A stretch of DNA of 21,714 nucleotides from Bacillota bacterium (lineage in GTDB: Bacteria; Bacillota; Clostridia; Oscillospirales; Ruminococcaceae). The translations under genes were made by a program, and so were the position numbers. Below are positions 1 through 7,145 of the stretch, in pieces (the stretch's first letter is position 1; every line of letters starts with the position of its first letter). The stretch spans positions 1 through 21,714 of the forward strand of contig JAEWGD010000021.1 of NCBI GenBank assembly GCA_023388515.1, given 5' to 3'. The notes under the pieces are model-generated. The model saw only the letters and a list, made by a program, of their open reading frames with translations, did not search any database and was not told the DNA's origin.

Positions 1-51
1 CATACAAATCATTTCCATCTGTAACCTTTCTTCTTTTGCTTTTCTTATCAT
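1..51 (-). CDS. N-terminal fragment of a leftward gene, unidentified
   Basis: Reading leftward from an ATG at 51-49, an open frame of 17 codons (MIRKAKEERLQMEMICM) runs off the window edge. A purine-rich GGGGTGAGG stretch sits just upstream and a good -10 (TATAAT, 74-69) lies before that. Only the first residues are visible, so no family can be assigned. The pattern of basic residues followed by LQMEM vaguely recalls the N-termini of some IS1182-type transposases, but this is a memory-based resemblance. It could also be a chance open stretch. Confidence 0.4.
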   Translation of the reverse strand, partial: MIRKAKEERLQMEMICM

Positions 52-68
52 TTTCCTCACCCCACTCT

Positions 69-97
69 ATTATACCACAAAATATCGAAAAAGTCCA
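69..97 (-). promoter_or_regulatory. Putative sigma-A promoter for the left-edge gene
   Basis: On the minus strand a TATAAT -10 lies at 74-69, preceded by TGG (an extended -10). A 4/6 match to the -35 (TGGACT) lies 17 bp upstream at 97-92. The start point would fall about 10-15 nt before the ATG at 51. The -35 overlaps the hairpin at 86-117, so this region may serve both as promoter and terminator. Confidence 0.45.
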
Positions 98-117
98 GCG
101 AAGGCTGGGCTTTTTCG
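86..117. terminator. Inverted repeat, probable bidirectional terminator
   Basis: A 14-bp stem (86-99 with 104-117, one G-T pair) closes a four-base loop (100-103). Its arms begin and end in A/T runs, so either transcript would have a hairpin followed by a short U run. It lies between two leftward genes and could be the second terminator behind the glycosyltransferase. Confidence 0.5.
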
Positions 118-125
118 ACAAGCTG

Positions 126-168
126 AAATAAGGACTTGTTAACATTAGTTAGCAAGTCCTTATTTTTA
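126..168. terminator. Intrinsic terminator after the glycosyltransferase
   Basis: An 18-bp stem (126-143 with 148-165, one wobble pair) with a four-base loop starts right after the glycosyltransferase stop codon (168-166). The plus-strand transcript would have the better U tract, so it probably works in both directions. Confidence 0.7.
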
Positions 169-1110
169 ATCTTTTAAATATTTATCAATAATGAATTTAG
201 GGCGATTTTTTGTTTCGAGGTATATCTTACCAATATACTCGCCGATTATTCCAATTGCTAAAAGCTGAAGTCCACCTATTGCCCAAATTGAAACAATAGT
301 TGATGTCCAACCCTGTATAGTAGCGCCTGTAAAATGCCTTATAAGAAAGTATATGAGCATTGCAATGCTTATTCCAAAGATAAAAAAGCCTGTTGTTGTA
401 ATTAGTCTTATAGGCTTAATTGAAAGCGATGTTATGCCCTCGAATGCAAACGCAAGCATCTTTTTAAGAGGATATTTAGACTCGCCTGCAAAGCGTTCCT
501 TTCTCGCATAGGTGACCTCCCCAGATTTATAGCCAATCATAGGAACAATACCCCTTAAGAAAAGGTTTACCTCCTCGAATTCCTCAAGCCCGTCCAACGC
601 CCGCTTACTCATAAGTCTATAATCAGCATGATTGTACACAATATCAACACCCATACTTTTCATAACCTTATAGAATCCCTCCGCAGTTGTTTTTTTGAAA
701 AAAGTATCAGTTTTTCTCGCACTTCTTACACCATAAACAATATCACAGCCATCAAGATATTTATCAACCATTTCATCAATCGCATTTATATCGTCCTGTA
801 AGTCGGCGTCTAAAGAAATTGTAATATCGCAATAATCCTTAACAGTCATCAAACCAGCCAATAATGCATTTTGATGCCCTCTGTTTCTGGAAAGCTTAAC
901 GCCTTGAAACATAGGATTTTCACTATGAAGCTCCTCAATTATTTCCCATGTTCTATCCTTAGAGCCGTCATTAACTAGCACAATTTTACTTTTGTCTGAA
1001 ATTTTTCCCTTGCCAATAAGGCTGTTCATCTTTTCAAGCATTTGCTTTGATGCCTCAGGCAGAACCTCTTGTTCATTGTAGCATGGAATTACTAAATACA
1101 ATACGCACAT
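166..1110 (-). CDS. Family 2 glycosyltransferase, polyprenyl-phosphate sugar transferase type (GtrB/DPM1-like)
   Basis: This 314-residue protein has a GT-A fold N-terminal half followed by two membrane helices. It begins with the family pattern VIPCYNEQE, shows NDGSKDRT near residue 47, and carries the metal-binding DxD in SLDADLQDD (DAD at about 101-103). The C-terminal third holds two hydrophobic segments (about residues 235-258 and 270-298) ending in the GEYIGKIYLETKNRP motif of GtrB/ArnC-like enzymes. Such proteins move a sugar from a nucleotide donor onto polyprenyl phosphate at the inner face of the membrane, for later decoration of surface polymers. The ATG at 1110 is preferred over a GTG four codons upstream, because that GTG overlaps the AAAGGAG ribosome site. 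The gene stands alone. The sugar and acceptor cannot be told from the sequence. Confidence 0.9.
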   Translation of the reverse strand: MCVLYLVIPCYNEQEVLPEASKQMLEKMNSLIGKGKISDKSKIVLVNDGSKDRTWEIIEELHSENPMFQGVKLSRNRGHQNALLAGLMTVKDYCDITISLDADLQDDINAIDEMVDKYLDGCDIVYGVRSARKTDTFFKKTTAEGFYKVMKSMGVDIVYNHADYRLMSKRALDGLEEFEEVNLFLRGIVPMIGYKSGEVTYARKERFAGESKYPLKKMLAFAFEGITSLSIKPIRLITTTGFFIFGISIAMLIYFLIRHFTGATIQGWTSTIVSIWAIGGLQLLAIGIIGEYIGKIYLETKNRPKFIIDKYLKD

Positions 1111-1454
1111 TTTTAATAGCACTCCTTTAATATATACTTCCTTTTAACCTGTAAATAGCAAGGTGATTTTCATATTCACCAACATATCCATCAATAATAT
1201 CTCTTCAATAAGTGTCGAGTTTTATATATTAACCTATTTATTTTAACATATTCACACTAGCAATGTCAACCAAGATACTACTATATTAACTACTCAAGAT
1301 GCAAAAAGGTTTCATAATTTCGATAAATAATTTTATTTGGCTAAAATTATTGGTTTTAAGTCTATAATATGGTTGTAGAAATATGATATAAAATATGTTA
1401 TAATATTAAATTAAAGCATGGTGAAAGTTAAACTTGGTTGAAAGAGAGCGAATA
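1111..1454. other. Divergent intergenic region
   Basis: This 344-nt A/T-rich gap separates the leftward glycosyltransferase from the rightward cysteine desulfurase. It has no convincing ORF. A 10-bp A/T-only inverted repeat lies at 1326-1335 / 1342-1351. Two TATAAT boxes follow, at 1363-1368 and 1399-1404. The minus-strand side shows the AAAGGAG site of the glycosyltransferase at about 1128-1122, but no strong leftward promoter was recognised. Confidence 0.6.
1376..1404 (+). promoter_or_regulatory. Putative promoter of the cysteine desulfurase
   Basis: TATAAT at 1399-1404 is preceded by TGT, making an extended -10. A weak -35 (TAGAAA, 4/6) lies 17 bp upstream. An alternative TATAAT at 1363-1368 lacks a good -35. 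Confidence 0.5.
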
Positions 1455-2591
1455 ATGGTGATATATTTAGATAATGCGGCGACAACAAAGGTATGTGATG
1501 AGGCTGTTTCGGCTATTACGAGTTGCTTACAGGAGAACTACGGAAACCCATCTTCATTGCATAGAATGGGGATTGAGGCAGAGAAAATTACTGATAATAC
1601 AAGAAAAGTAATTGGCATGGCACTGGCTTGTGAGGCTGAATGTATATATTTTACATCTGGTGCAACAGAAAGCAATAACCTGGCAGTATTGGGTGTTGCA
1701 GGTGCTTATGGCAAGCGAAAACGAAAAATTATAACTACAAGTATTGAGCATCCCTCCGTTGGAGAGTGCATGAATAAATTAGAGGAAGACGGCTTTGAGG
1801 TTGTTAGGATTTCTCCGAATAGTGATGGTGAATTTGACGTTGATGGTTTTATTAATGCAGTAGATGGAAATACTTGTATGGTGAGTGCTATGCTTGTTAA
1901 TAACGAAAATGGTTATATACTGCCTATCAGCAAGATTTTCAAAGCTATAAAGAGGAAAAATCCAGATGTTATTACACATTGTGACGCTGTTCAAGGGTTT
2001 ATGAAAACTCCTATAAAGGTAAAGGAACTTAATGCAGACCTCATTTCAATCAGTGGGCATAAAATTTATTCTGCAAAGGGAATTGGTGCTATTTATATAA
2101 AAAAGGGGATAAGGCTTAAACCTATTTGTTATGGTGGTGGACAGGAAAAAGGATTTCGTTCGGGTACAGAAAGCGTTCCACTTATCGCTGGATTGGGTGC
2201 GTCGGTTGAGAAGCTGAACAGCACGATTGCTTGCAGATTGGACAAGGCTAATGAGTTAAGAGAATACTTTCTTGAAAAGTTGGATAAGCTTGATGGTGTG
2301 GCAATTAACTTTAATGATAACAGTATGCCATACATTATAAATGTATCTATTAAAGGTATACGTTCAGAAATAATGTTACATTTTCTTGAGGAAAAGGGGA
2401 TATATGTTTCAAGTGGGTCTGCTTGTTCAAAGGGTTCAAAGAGTAATGTTTTAAAGGAATTTGGCTTGAGTGATGGGCTTATCGACAGTGCAATACGAAT
2501 AAGTACAAGCTTTGAGAATACAGTTGAGGACATGGAAATGCTTGTGAATGCGATTGTTGAGGCGAAGAAAAGGTTTGATTTTAGTAAGTAG
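1455..2591 (+). CDS. Cysteine desulfurase, NifS/IscS family
   Basis: This PLP enzyme removes sulfur from cysteine as a protein persulfide and passes it to acceptors. The 378-residue protein begins with the hallmark YLDNAATT. It has the PLP-binding lysine in SGHK (K203) and the catalytic cysteine in SSGSACSKG (C324). Both lie where expected, and the length is typical of the family. The ATG at 1455 puts YLDNAATT at the usual position; a TTG seven codons upstream would add a non-family extension. The ribosome site is weak (AAAGAGAG). ThiI lies 785 nt downstream, and paired cysteine desulfurase-ThiI genes are known in Firmicutes, so sulfur supply for tRNA 4-thiouridine is the most likely role. 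A more general Fe-S role cannot be excluded, since no IscU-like scaffold gene is nearby. Confidence 0.92.
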   Translation: MVIYLDNAATTKVCDEAVSAITSCLQENYGNPSSLHRMGIEAEKITDNTRKVIGMALACEAECIYFTSGATESNNLAVLGVAGAYGKRKRKIITTSIEHPSVGECMNKLEEDGFEVVRISPNSDGEFDVDGFINAVDGNTCMVSAMLVNNENGYILPISKIFKAIKRKNPDVITHCDAVQGFMKTPIKVKELNADLISISGHKIYSAKGIGAIYIKKGIRLKPICYGGGQEKGFRSGTESVPLIAGLGASVEKLNSTIACRLDKANELREYFLEKLDKLDGVAINFNDNSMPYIINVSIKGIRSEIMLHFLEEKGIYVSSGSACSKGSKSNVLKEFGLSDGLIDSAIRISTSFENTVEDMEMLVNAIVEAKKRFDFSK

Positions 2592-2652
2592 CAAGATTAT
2601 TGAATACTTCTTCAGAATGATTAACATATATTATAACTTTTGTCGCATATAC

Positions 2653-2681
2653 TTGACATAATGACTGTTATATGATATACT
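2653..2681 (+). promoter_or_regulatory. Strong sigma-A promoter of the HTH/membrane pair
   Basis: A consensus TTGACA (2653-2658) is followed after exactly 17 bp by TATACT (2676-2681), with TGA immediately before it (extended -10). A GGGGGAGG ribosome site follows about 10 nt later, before the ATG at 2707. Confidence 0.85.
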
Positions 2682-2706
2682 TTTTTCTATCAAGGGGGAG
2701 GTTGTC

Positions 2707-2904
2707 ATGGGGAAGAATTTGAGAATAAAATCAGCACGAGCCGAAAAGGATATGTCACAAAAGGACGTTGCAGAGGCGATTGGTGTCACTAGACAGACTA
2801 TGAACGCAATTGAAAATGGCGACTATAATCCTTCAATAAAACTATGCAGAGCTATTTGTAAGACATTGGACAGAACCTTAGACGAGCTTTTTTGGGAGGA
2901 TTAA
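2707..2904 (+). CDS. Small XRE-family HTH transcription regulator
   Basis: This 65-residue protein is essentially one Cro/CI-type helix-turn-helix domain: an N-terminal basic stretch, MSQKDVAEAIGVTRQTMNAIENG as the HTH (about residues 17-39), then helices ending in TLDELFW. That length and ending match the short single-domain regulators often found beside small membrane proteins in Clostridia. Its own consensus promoter and a GGGGGAGG ribosome site suggest expression independent of the desulfurase upstream. It is followed after one base by a membrane-protein gene, so the two are co-translated. Its target is unknown; autoregulation of this promoter is the simplest guess. Confidence 0.9.
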   Translation: MGKNLRIKSARAEKDMSQKDVAEAIGVTRQTMNAIENGDYNPSIKLCRAICKTLDRTLDELFWED

Positions 2905-2905
2905 G

Positions 2906-3331
2906 ATGAAAAGTGAACAATTTGATGAGTTGCAAATAAGAAATAGACAGAAGATTGCATATCAAACGATGTTTTTGACGCTTGTTGTAATATTGATAAA
3001 TGGGATAATTAAGGGTTTTTTTGTAGCTAATTGGGCGAATCCAATGCTAGAAGCGAATGTTCTGATAATTATACCTACATTATATTTTATTAGTATGTGT
3101 ATTTGGAAAAACGCATATTTTACAGATACAGGAGTTAAATCCAATATTATAATGTCTGTATTTTTATTATTTGGAATAATAATGGCAGTTATTGCGATTC
3201 CAGATGAAAATAGATACATATATAATAGTATGTTAAATTTTAATCCAACAGGCATATTTTTTGTTGCAATATCAGTGCAATACTGGATAAAAAGGTTAAT
3301 TGATAAATTTAAGGAAAAGAATGATGGGTAA
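2906..3331 (+). CDS. Small integral membrane protein, partner of the HTH regulator
   Basis: This 141-residue protein has a short charged N-terminus (residues 1-18, rich in E, D, R and K) and four predicted membrane helices, at about residues 19-38, 46-63, 78-98 and 112-130. It ends in a basic tail (KRLIDKFKEKN). It starts one base after the stop of the HTH gene, so it is translationally coupled to it. The arrangement resembles the HTH plus DUF6773/DUF3796-like membrane-protein pairs common in Clostridia, but the family name is an inference. No enzymatic motif is visible. It may sense or modulate something at the membrane for the regulator. Confidence 0.8.
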   Translation: MKSEQFDELQIRNRQKIAYQTMFLTLVVILINGIIKGFFVANWANPMLEANVLIIIPTLYFISMCIWKNAYFTDTGVKSNIIMSVFLLFGIIMAVIAIPDENRYIYNSMLNFNPTGIFFVAISVQYWIKRLIDKFKEKNDG

Positions 3332-3376
3332 ATTAAAATAATACATTATAATAGTATATAAATACGGAGGATTGTT

Positions 3377-4558
3377 ATGGCAGAAATAATACTTGGAAAA
3401 TATGGCGAAATGGCTTTAAAAGGGTTGAATAAAAATACATTTGAGAATGTTTTGCTAAAAAATATAAGAAGACGATTGAAGAATATAGGTAAGTTTTCCA
3501 TTTCAAAGGCTCAATCAACGGTTTACATAGAGCCAGAAAATGAAGATGTTGATTTAGATGAAGCGTTTACAATGATGAAGAAGATTTTTGGAATATCTTC
3601 ACTATGTAGGGCGACTATTACTGAAAAGGATTATGATGCGATTGTTGCCGAAACTATGCGTTATCTTGGCGATGAGTTGGCATATGCAAGAACTTTTAAG
3701 GTTGAGGCTAAGCGTGCTGATAAAAGATTTCCTATGAAAACTCCTGAAATTTGCAGGGAACTTGGTGGGAATATACTTGAGAAGTATCCACATTTAAAGG
3801 TTGATGTAAAAAATCCTGAAATTACTGTTACTGTTGAAATAAGGGACACGAATGCATATATACATTCCCAAAAGGTAAGTGGTGCTGGTGGGTTGCCTGT
3901 GGGAACAAGCGGCAGGGCAATGCTGTTACTTTCGGGTGGAATTGACAGTCCAGTTGCTGGATATATGATGGCTAAAAGGGGAATTGTGGTATCTGCGATA
4001 CATTTCATAAGCCCTCCATATACTTCTGAAAGAGCTAAAATGAAGGTAGAACAGCTTTGTGAAAAAATAACGCATTATTGTGGTGATATAGATTTTTACT
4101 GCGTTCCTTTTACAGAAATACAGGAAAGCATACGAAAAGATTGCCCAGAGGAATATTTTACAATAATTATGCGAAGACTAATGATGGAAATTTCTCAGCG
4201 TATTGCTGAACAAGATGGAAGTATGGCGTTGATTACGGGCGAAAGTGTTGGACAGGTTGCAAGCCAGACGCTTGATGCGATTGTGTGCACAGATGCGGTG
4301 TGCAGAATGCCTGTGTTTAGACCTGTTATTGGAATGGATAAGACAGAAATTGTTAATATATCACGCAAAATCGATACTTTTGAGGTATCTATTCAACCAT
4401 ATGAGGATTGCTGTACGGTGTTTACACCAAAGCATCCAAAGGTAAGACCAACGCTTGAGGAGATTGACATGGCACAGAAAAAGGTTAATTTTGAAGAAAT
4501 GGTTACAAAATCAATTGAGGATACTCAAAAAGTAACAATTAGATTGAGAAAACGTTAA
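3377..4558 (+). CDS. thiI: tRNA 4-thiouridine synthase ThiI
   Basis: ThiI adenylates uridine-8 of tRNA and transfers sulfur to it, and in some bacteria also supplies sulfur for thiamine thiazole. The 393-residue protein shows the expected order: a ferredoxin-like N-terminal domain starting ILGKYGEMALKG, a THUMP domain (to about residue 165), and a PP-loop ATPase domain with SGGIDSPVAGYMMAKRG (SGGIDS at 186-191). A PYEDCC cysteine motif follows at 341-346. The rhodanese domain of the E. coli enzyme is absent, as in most Firmicutes, so a partner cysteine desulfurase must deliver the sulfur directly; the gene at 1455 is the obvious candidate. A GGAGG ribosome site lies before the ATG, and a TATAAT at 3347-3352 could be a local -10. 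Confidence 0.95.
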   Translation: MAEIILGKYGEMALKGLNKNTFENVLLKNIRRRLKNIGKFSISKAQSTVYIEPENEDVDLDEAFTMMKKIFGISSLCRATITEKDYDAIVAETMRYLGDELAYARTFKVEAKRADKRFPMKTPEICRELGGNILEKYPHLKVDVKNPEITVTVEIRDTNAYIHSQKVSGAGGLPVGTSGRAMLLLSGGIDSPVAGYMMAKRGIVVSAIHFISPPYTSERAKMKVEQLCEKITHYCGDIDFYCVPFTEIQESIRKDCPEEYFTIIMRRLMMEISQRIAEQDGSMALITGESVGQVASQTLDAIVCTDAVCRMPVFRPVIGMDKTEIVNISRKIDTFEVSIQPYEDCCTVFTPKHPKVRPTLEEIDMAQKKVNFEEMVTKSIEDTQKVTIRLRKR

Positions 4559-4608
4559 AGTTTTGTTAACAGAATGTTCACAGTTTATTAATAAAAGTTG
4601 GTGATAAT

Positions 4609-5166
4609 GTGCAAAAAGATGCTTGTACTTTTGGAAATAGTCAGCATTCTTATGAAAGTTGTGTTCAAGAACTTGACAAATTGGTTACAGATGTAGTAAA
4701 CTTGTTAATATTAAGAGGGAAGATTATTGCTACAGCAGAGAGCTGTACAGGAGGTCTTATCTCGGAACTGATTACATCAGTAACTGGTGCATCACAGGTT
4801 TTTGAACTTGGGCTATGTACCTATGCTAACAGAATGAAACAAAAGTATCTAGACGTTCCCGTGAGTGAATTAGACGAGTTTGGTGCGGTAAGTGAAGAAG
4901 TCGCATTGTCTATGGTGAGGGGCTTGAAAAAAGCTTCAGACGCTGATGTCTGCATCTCGGTTACAGGAGTTGCAGGACCTGATGGAGGAACACCCGATAA
5001 ACCCGTTGGAACTGTTTATGCAGGGTTTATTTTTGGGGATAGGGAATTTGTTAAACTGTTTAGATTGTGGGATTTGGACGATAAGTCAAGGGAGAGCATT
5101 AGGCGTAACACCGCTGTTTGCGTTTTCGAAATCGTACAATCACTGCTGATGGAGGAGGTTAAATGA
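4609..5166 (+). CDS. pncC: Nicotinamide-nucleotide amidohydrolase, CinA C-terminal type (PncC)
   Basis: This family deamidates nicotinamide mononucleotide to nicotinate mononucleotide, recycling pyridine nucleotides. The 185-residue protein holds the CinA C-terminal domain alone: ATAESCTGG near residue 41, then TYANRMKQKYL, the GAVSEEVALSM stretch and VTGVAGPDGGTPDKPVGTV. It lacks the N-terminal MoaB-like domain found in full CinA proteins. The start is a GTG at 4609 behind GGTGA. The first 30 residues are not typical of the family, so a later start is possible. The stop codon (5164-5166) is one base before the first sortase ATG, and the sortase ribosome site GGAGGAGG lies within the end of this gene, so the genes are likely co-transcribed. 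Confidence 0.9.
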   Translation: MQKDACTFGNSQHSYESCVQELDKLVTDVVNLLILRGKIIATAESCTGGLISELITSVTGASQVFELGLCTYANRMKQKYLDVPVSELDEFGAVSEEVALSMVRGLKKASDADVCISVTGVAGPDGGTPDKPVGTVYAGFIFGDREFVKLFRLWDLDDKSRESIRRNTAVCVFEIVQSLLMEEVK

Positions 5167-5167
5167 A

Positions 5168-6208
5168 ATGAACGGAAATGTTTATTATAAGAAAAACAGG
5201 AAAAAGCTTTCGTATTTTGATGTTTTGAGGGACATTTTTCCAAGTCGGGGCGATGCCGTAAAGGATGTAATAAGGAAAACAGTTTTTATTATTACGATTA
5301 TTATTTTGGGAGTTTGTTCATATTTTATTTTCGATTATTTTTGGGCAAGTCATAAAACCAATCAGCTTTATGATGAGACAAAAAATATATATTATAGCAT
5401 GAATTCTGAAACATCTAATACAGAAACAAGTACTGAGGTTGAAGATGTTGCAGAGGAGCATTGGGAGTTTTTAAGCGGTGCTAAGGCACTTTGGGAGATT
5501 AATGCTGAAACTGTGGGATATATAAGTATACCCGACACAGAAGTTGATTATCCTATTGTTCAGAGAAGGGATTCAGAAACAGGGAATTTATATTATCTTG
5601 ACCGTGATTTTAATCATGAGTATGCGAAAGCAGGCACAATTTTCCTCGATTGGAGAAATTCTTTTGATAGAGTTGTTGGTGGAAAACTTGCTGAACCGAA
5701 TTCCGACAACCTTATTGTTTATGGACATGATATGAGTAAAGGAGAAATGTTTGGCTCATTAAAGAAATATAACACTATTTATTCATATTATGGGGAACAT
5801 CCTCTTATTAATTTTAATTCTAATTATAAAACATATACCTATAAGATTTTTGGTGTTTTTATAGCACCTGGCTCTTCTGATAGCAGCGGTTTTCAGTATT
5901 ATAATCATATAAATTTTAATACTGAGGAAGAATTTTATAGTTATGTAAATGGAGTGAAAATTCGCTCTAAGATTCTGAATGATGTTGATGTAAAATATGG
6001 TGATAAATTGTTAACACTTTCAACTTGCAATAGTGAGTTTTCTGATGCAAGGTTGGTTGTTGTAGCAAGGCTTGTTCGTGAGGGTGAAGACCCGTTGGAG
6101 GGAACGCAGAATAATTCACGAAATCCAAATCCATTGATGCCAGATGATTATTATAGGTGGAATAATGAACGCTTTGATTCTGAAGCAGAATTTATTCCTT
6201 ATGGGTAA
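5168..6208 (+). CDS. Class B sortase (first of a tandem pair)
   Basis: Sortases cleave a sorting signal on a secreted protein and join it to peptidoglycan or another protein. This 346-residue protein has a cytoplasmic N-terminus of about 36 residues, one membrane anchor (about 37-58), a Ser/Thr/Glu-rich spacer, and the sortase domain from about 100. The catalytic triad is visible as His187 (VYGHDM), Cys287 (LSTC) and Arg295 (SDARLVVVARL). The GYISIPDTEVDYPIVQ stretch and LSTC motif fit class B. After the catalytic Arg it carries an unusual C-terminal tail of about 45 residues rich in N, P, D and E, absent from its neighbour. It sits one base after PncC and overlaps the next sortase by one base. 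No obvious sorting-signal substrate is encoded nearby. Confidence 0.93.
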   Translation: MNGNVYYKKNRKKLSYFDVLRDIFPSRGDAVKDVIRKTVFIITIIILGVCSYFIFDYFWASHKTNQLYDETKNIYYSMNSETSNTETSTEVEDVAEEHWEFLSGAKALWEINAETVGYISIPDTEVDYPIVQRRDSETGNLYYLDRDFNHEYAKAGTIFLDWRNSFDRVVGGKLAEPNSDNLIVYGHDMSKGEMFGSLKKYNTIYSYYGEHPLINFNSNYKTYTYKIFGVFIAPGSSDSSGFQYYNHINFNTEEEFYSYVNGVKIRSKILNDVDVKYGDKLLTLSTCNSEFSDARLVVVARLVREGEDPLEGTQNNSRNPNPLMPDDYYRWNNERFDSEAEFIPYG

Positions 6209-7032
6209 TGAATATGAAAATAGATATGAAAAAAATAGATAAGAAATACATAATCATCGGTGTAAGCGTGTTGCTTGTTGTTTTGATTGGGCTTCTAGTG
6301 TATTTGCTTAAGGGTAAAGCTTCTGTTGAGGAGCCTGCTGTAAGCTTTAGTTCTTCAAGTGTCACTAGTAGTATGGTTTTAACTGAAAAGATTGAAACAG
6401 AACCAGTTGTAACTGAACCTCCTATGTTTGAAAAGGCAGTGGAGTTGCTTCAGCTTAATTCCGATACCGTTGGTTATATACGAATGCAAAATACGATGGT
6501 GGACTATCCAGTAGTCCAAATACCTGATGATGCCGAGATAGGGAATAGTTATTATATTGACCATGACTTTGACAAAGAGTATTCAAAAGCAGGTGCAATT
6601 TTCATAGATTATAGAAATAATTTTGGAGCTGATGAAAGCTTGCATTCGGATAATTTGGTTGTTTATGGACATAATATGTATAATGACACAATGTTTGGTT
6701 CTCTAAGACATTATCGACAGGATTATTCATTTTATGAAGAAAATTCAATTATCGAGTTAAGTTCTAATTATAAGGACTATAAATACGAGATATTTGGTTT
6801 TTTTATAGTCAGTGGCTCTTCAACTTCTGATTTTCCATATTGGAATAGCCTTAATTTCGCAAACGAGGCTGAATTCAATCAATATGTTGAACAGGTCAGA
6901 CGCAGGTCGCTGGTAGACATTGATGTCGATGTTGAATACGGGGATAAGCTCATTGCATTATCAACCTGTTATTCTGATGATGATAACTCAAGATTTGTAG
7001 TTGTAGGACGGAAATTGAGTGATGATCAGTAG
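6208..7032 (+). CDS. Class B sortase (second of a tandem pair)
   Basis: This 274-residue protein has an N-terminal membrane helix (about residues 13-35), a Ser/Thr/Glu/Pro-rich spacer to about 72, and a class B sortase domain with His155 (VYGHNM), Cys254 (LSTC) and Arg262 (NSRFVVVGR). Its domain is clearly homologous to that of the preceding sortase (shared VDYPVVQ, DRDF/DHDF, YSKAG, MFGSLR and FGFFI blocks), so the pair arose by duplication. The ATG overlaps the stop of the first sortase (TAATG), which implies translational coupling. An in-frame ATG two codons later is an alternative start. The lack of the C-terminal tail of its partner and differences around the active site suggest distinct substrates or a division of labour. 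Confidence 0.92.
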   Translation: MNMKIDMKKIDKKYIIIGVSVLLVVLIGLLVYLLKGKASVEEPAVSFSSSSVTSSMVLTEKIETEPVVTEPPMFEKAVELLQLNSDTVGYIRMQNTMVDYPVVQIPDDAEIGNSYYIDHDFDKEYSKAGAIFIDYRNNFGADESLHSDNLVVYGHNMYNDTMFGSLRHYRQDYSFYEENSIIELSSNYKDYKYEIFGFFIVSGSSTSDFPYWNSLNFANEAEFNQYVEQVRRRSLVDIDVDVEYGDKLIALSTCYSDDDNSRFVVVGRKLSDDQ

Positions 7033-7049
7033 CATGGACATAAATCCCA

Positions 7050-7124
7050 AATACATCTTCATATGTTTTGATAGAGATGTATTATGCTGAAAAAATTCAG
7101 CAGGGAAATAAAGCCTTTTAAGGC
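7050..7124 (+). promoter_or_regulatory. Structured leader with three successive stem-loops
   Basis: The 113-nt gap before the SpoIID-like gene holds three adjacent hairpins: 9 bp at 7050-7058 / 7075-7083, 6 bp at 7086-7091 / 7096-7101, and 4-5 bp at 7113-7117 / 7120-7124. No U tract follows, so these are not terminators. They match no riboswitch class that I recognise. They could be processing or stability elements, or sites for translational control. Confidence 0.4.
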
Positions 7125-7145
7125 GAGAAATATGGGAGTTTATAT

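Noticed and set aside
1434..1454. TTG-initiated extension of the cysteine desulfurase
   Set aside because: It adds seven non-conserved residues before the family start YLDNAATT, and its context shows no better ribosome site.
7033..7145. Cyclic-di-GMP or other known riboswitch before the SpoIID-like gene
   Set aside because: The stems are real, but the conserved sequences of the GEMM-I and GEMM-II classes are absent.
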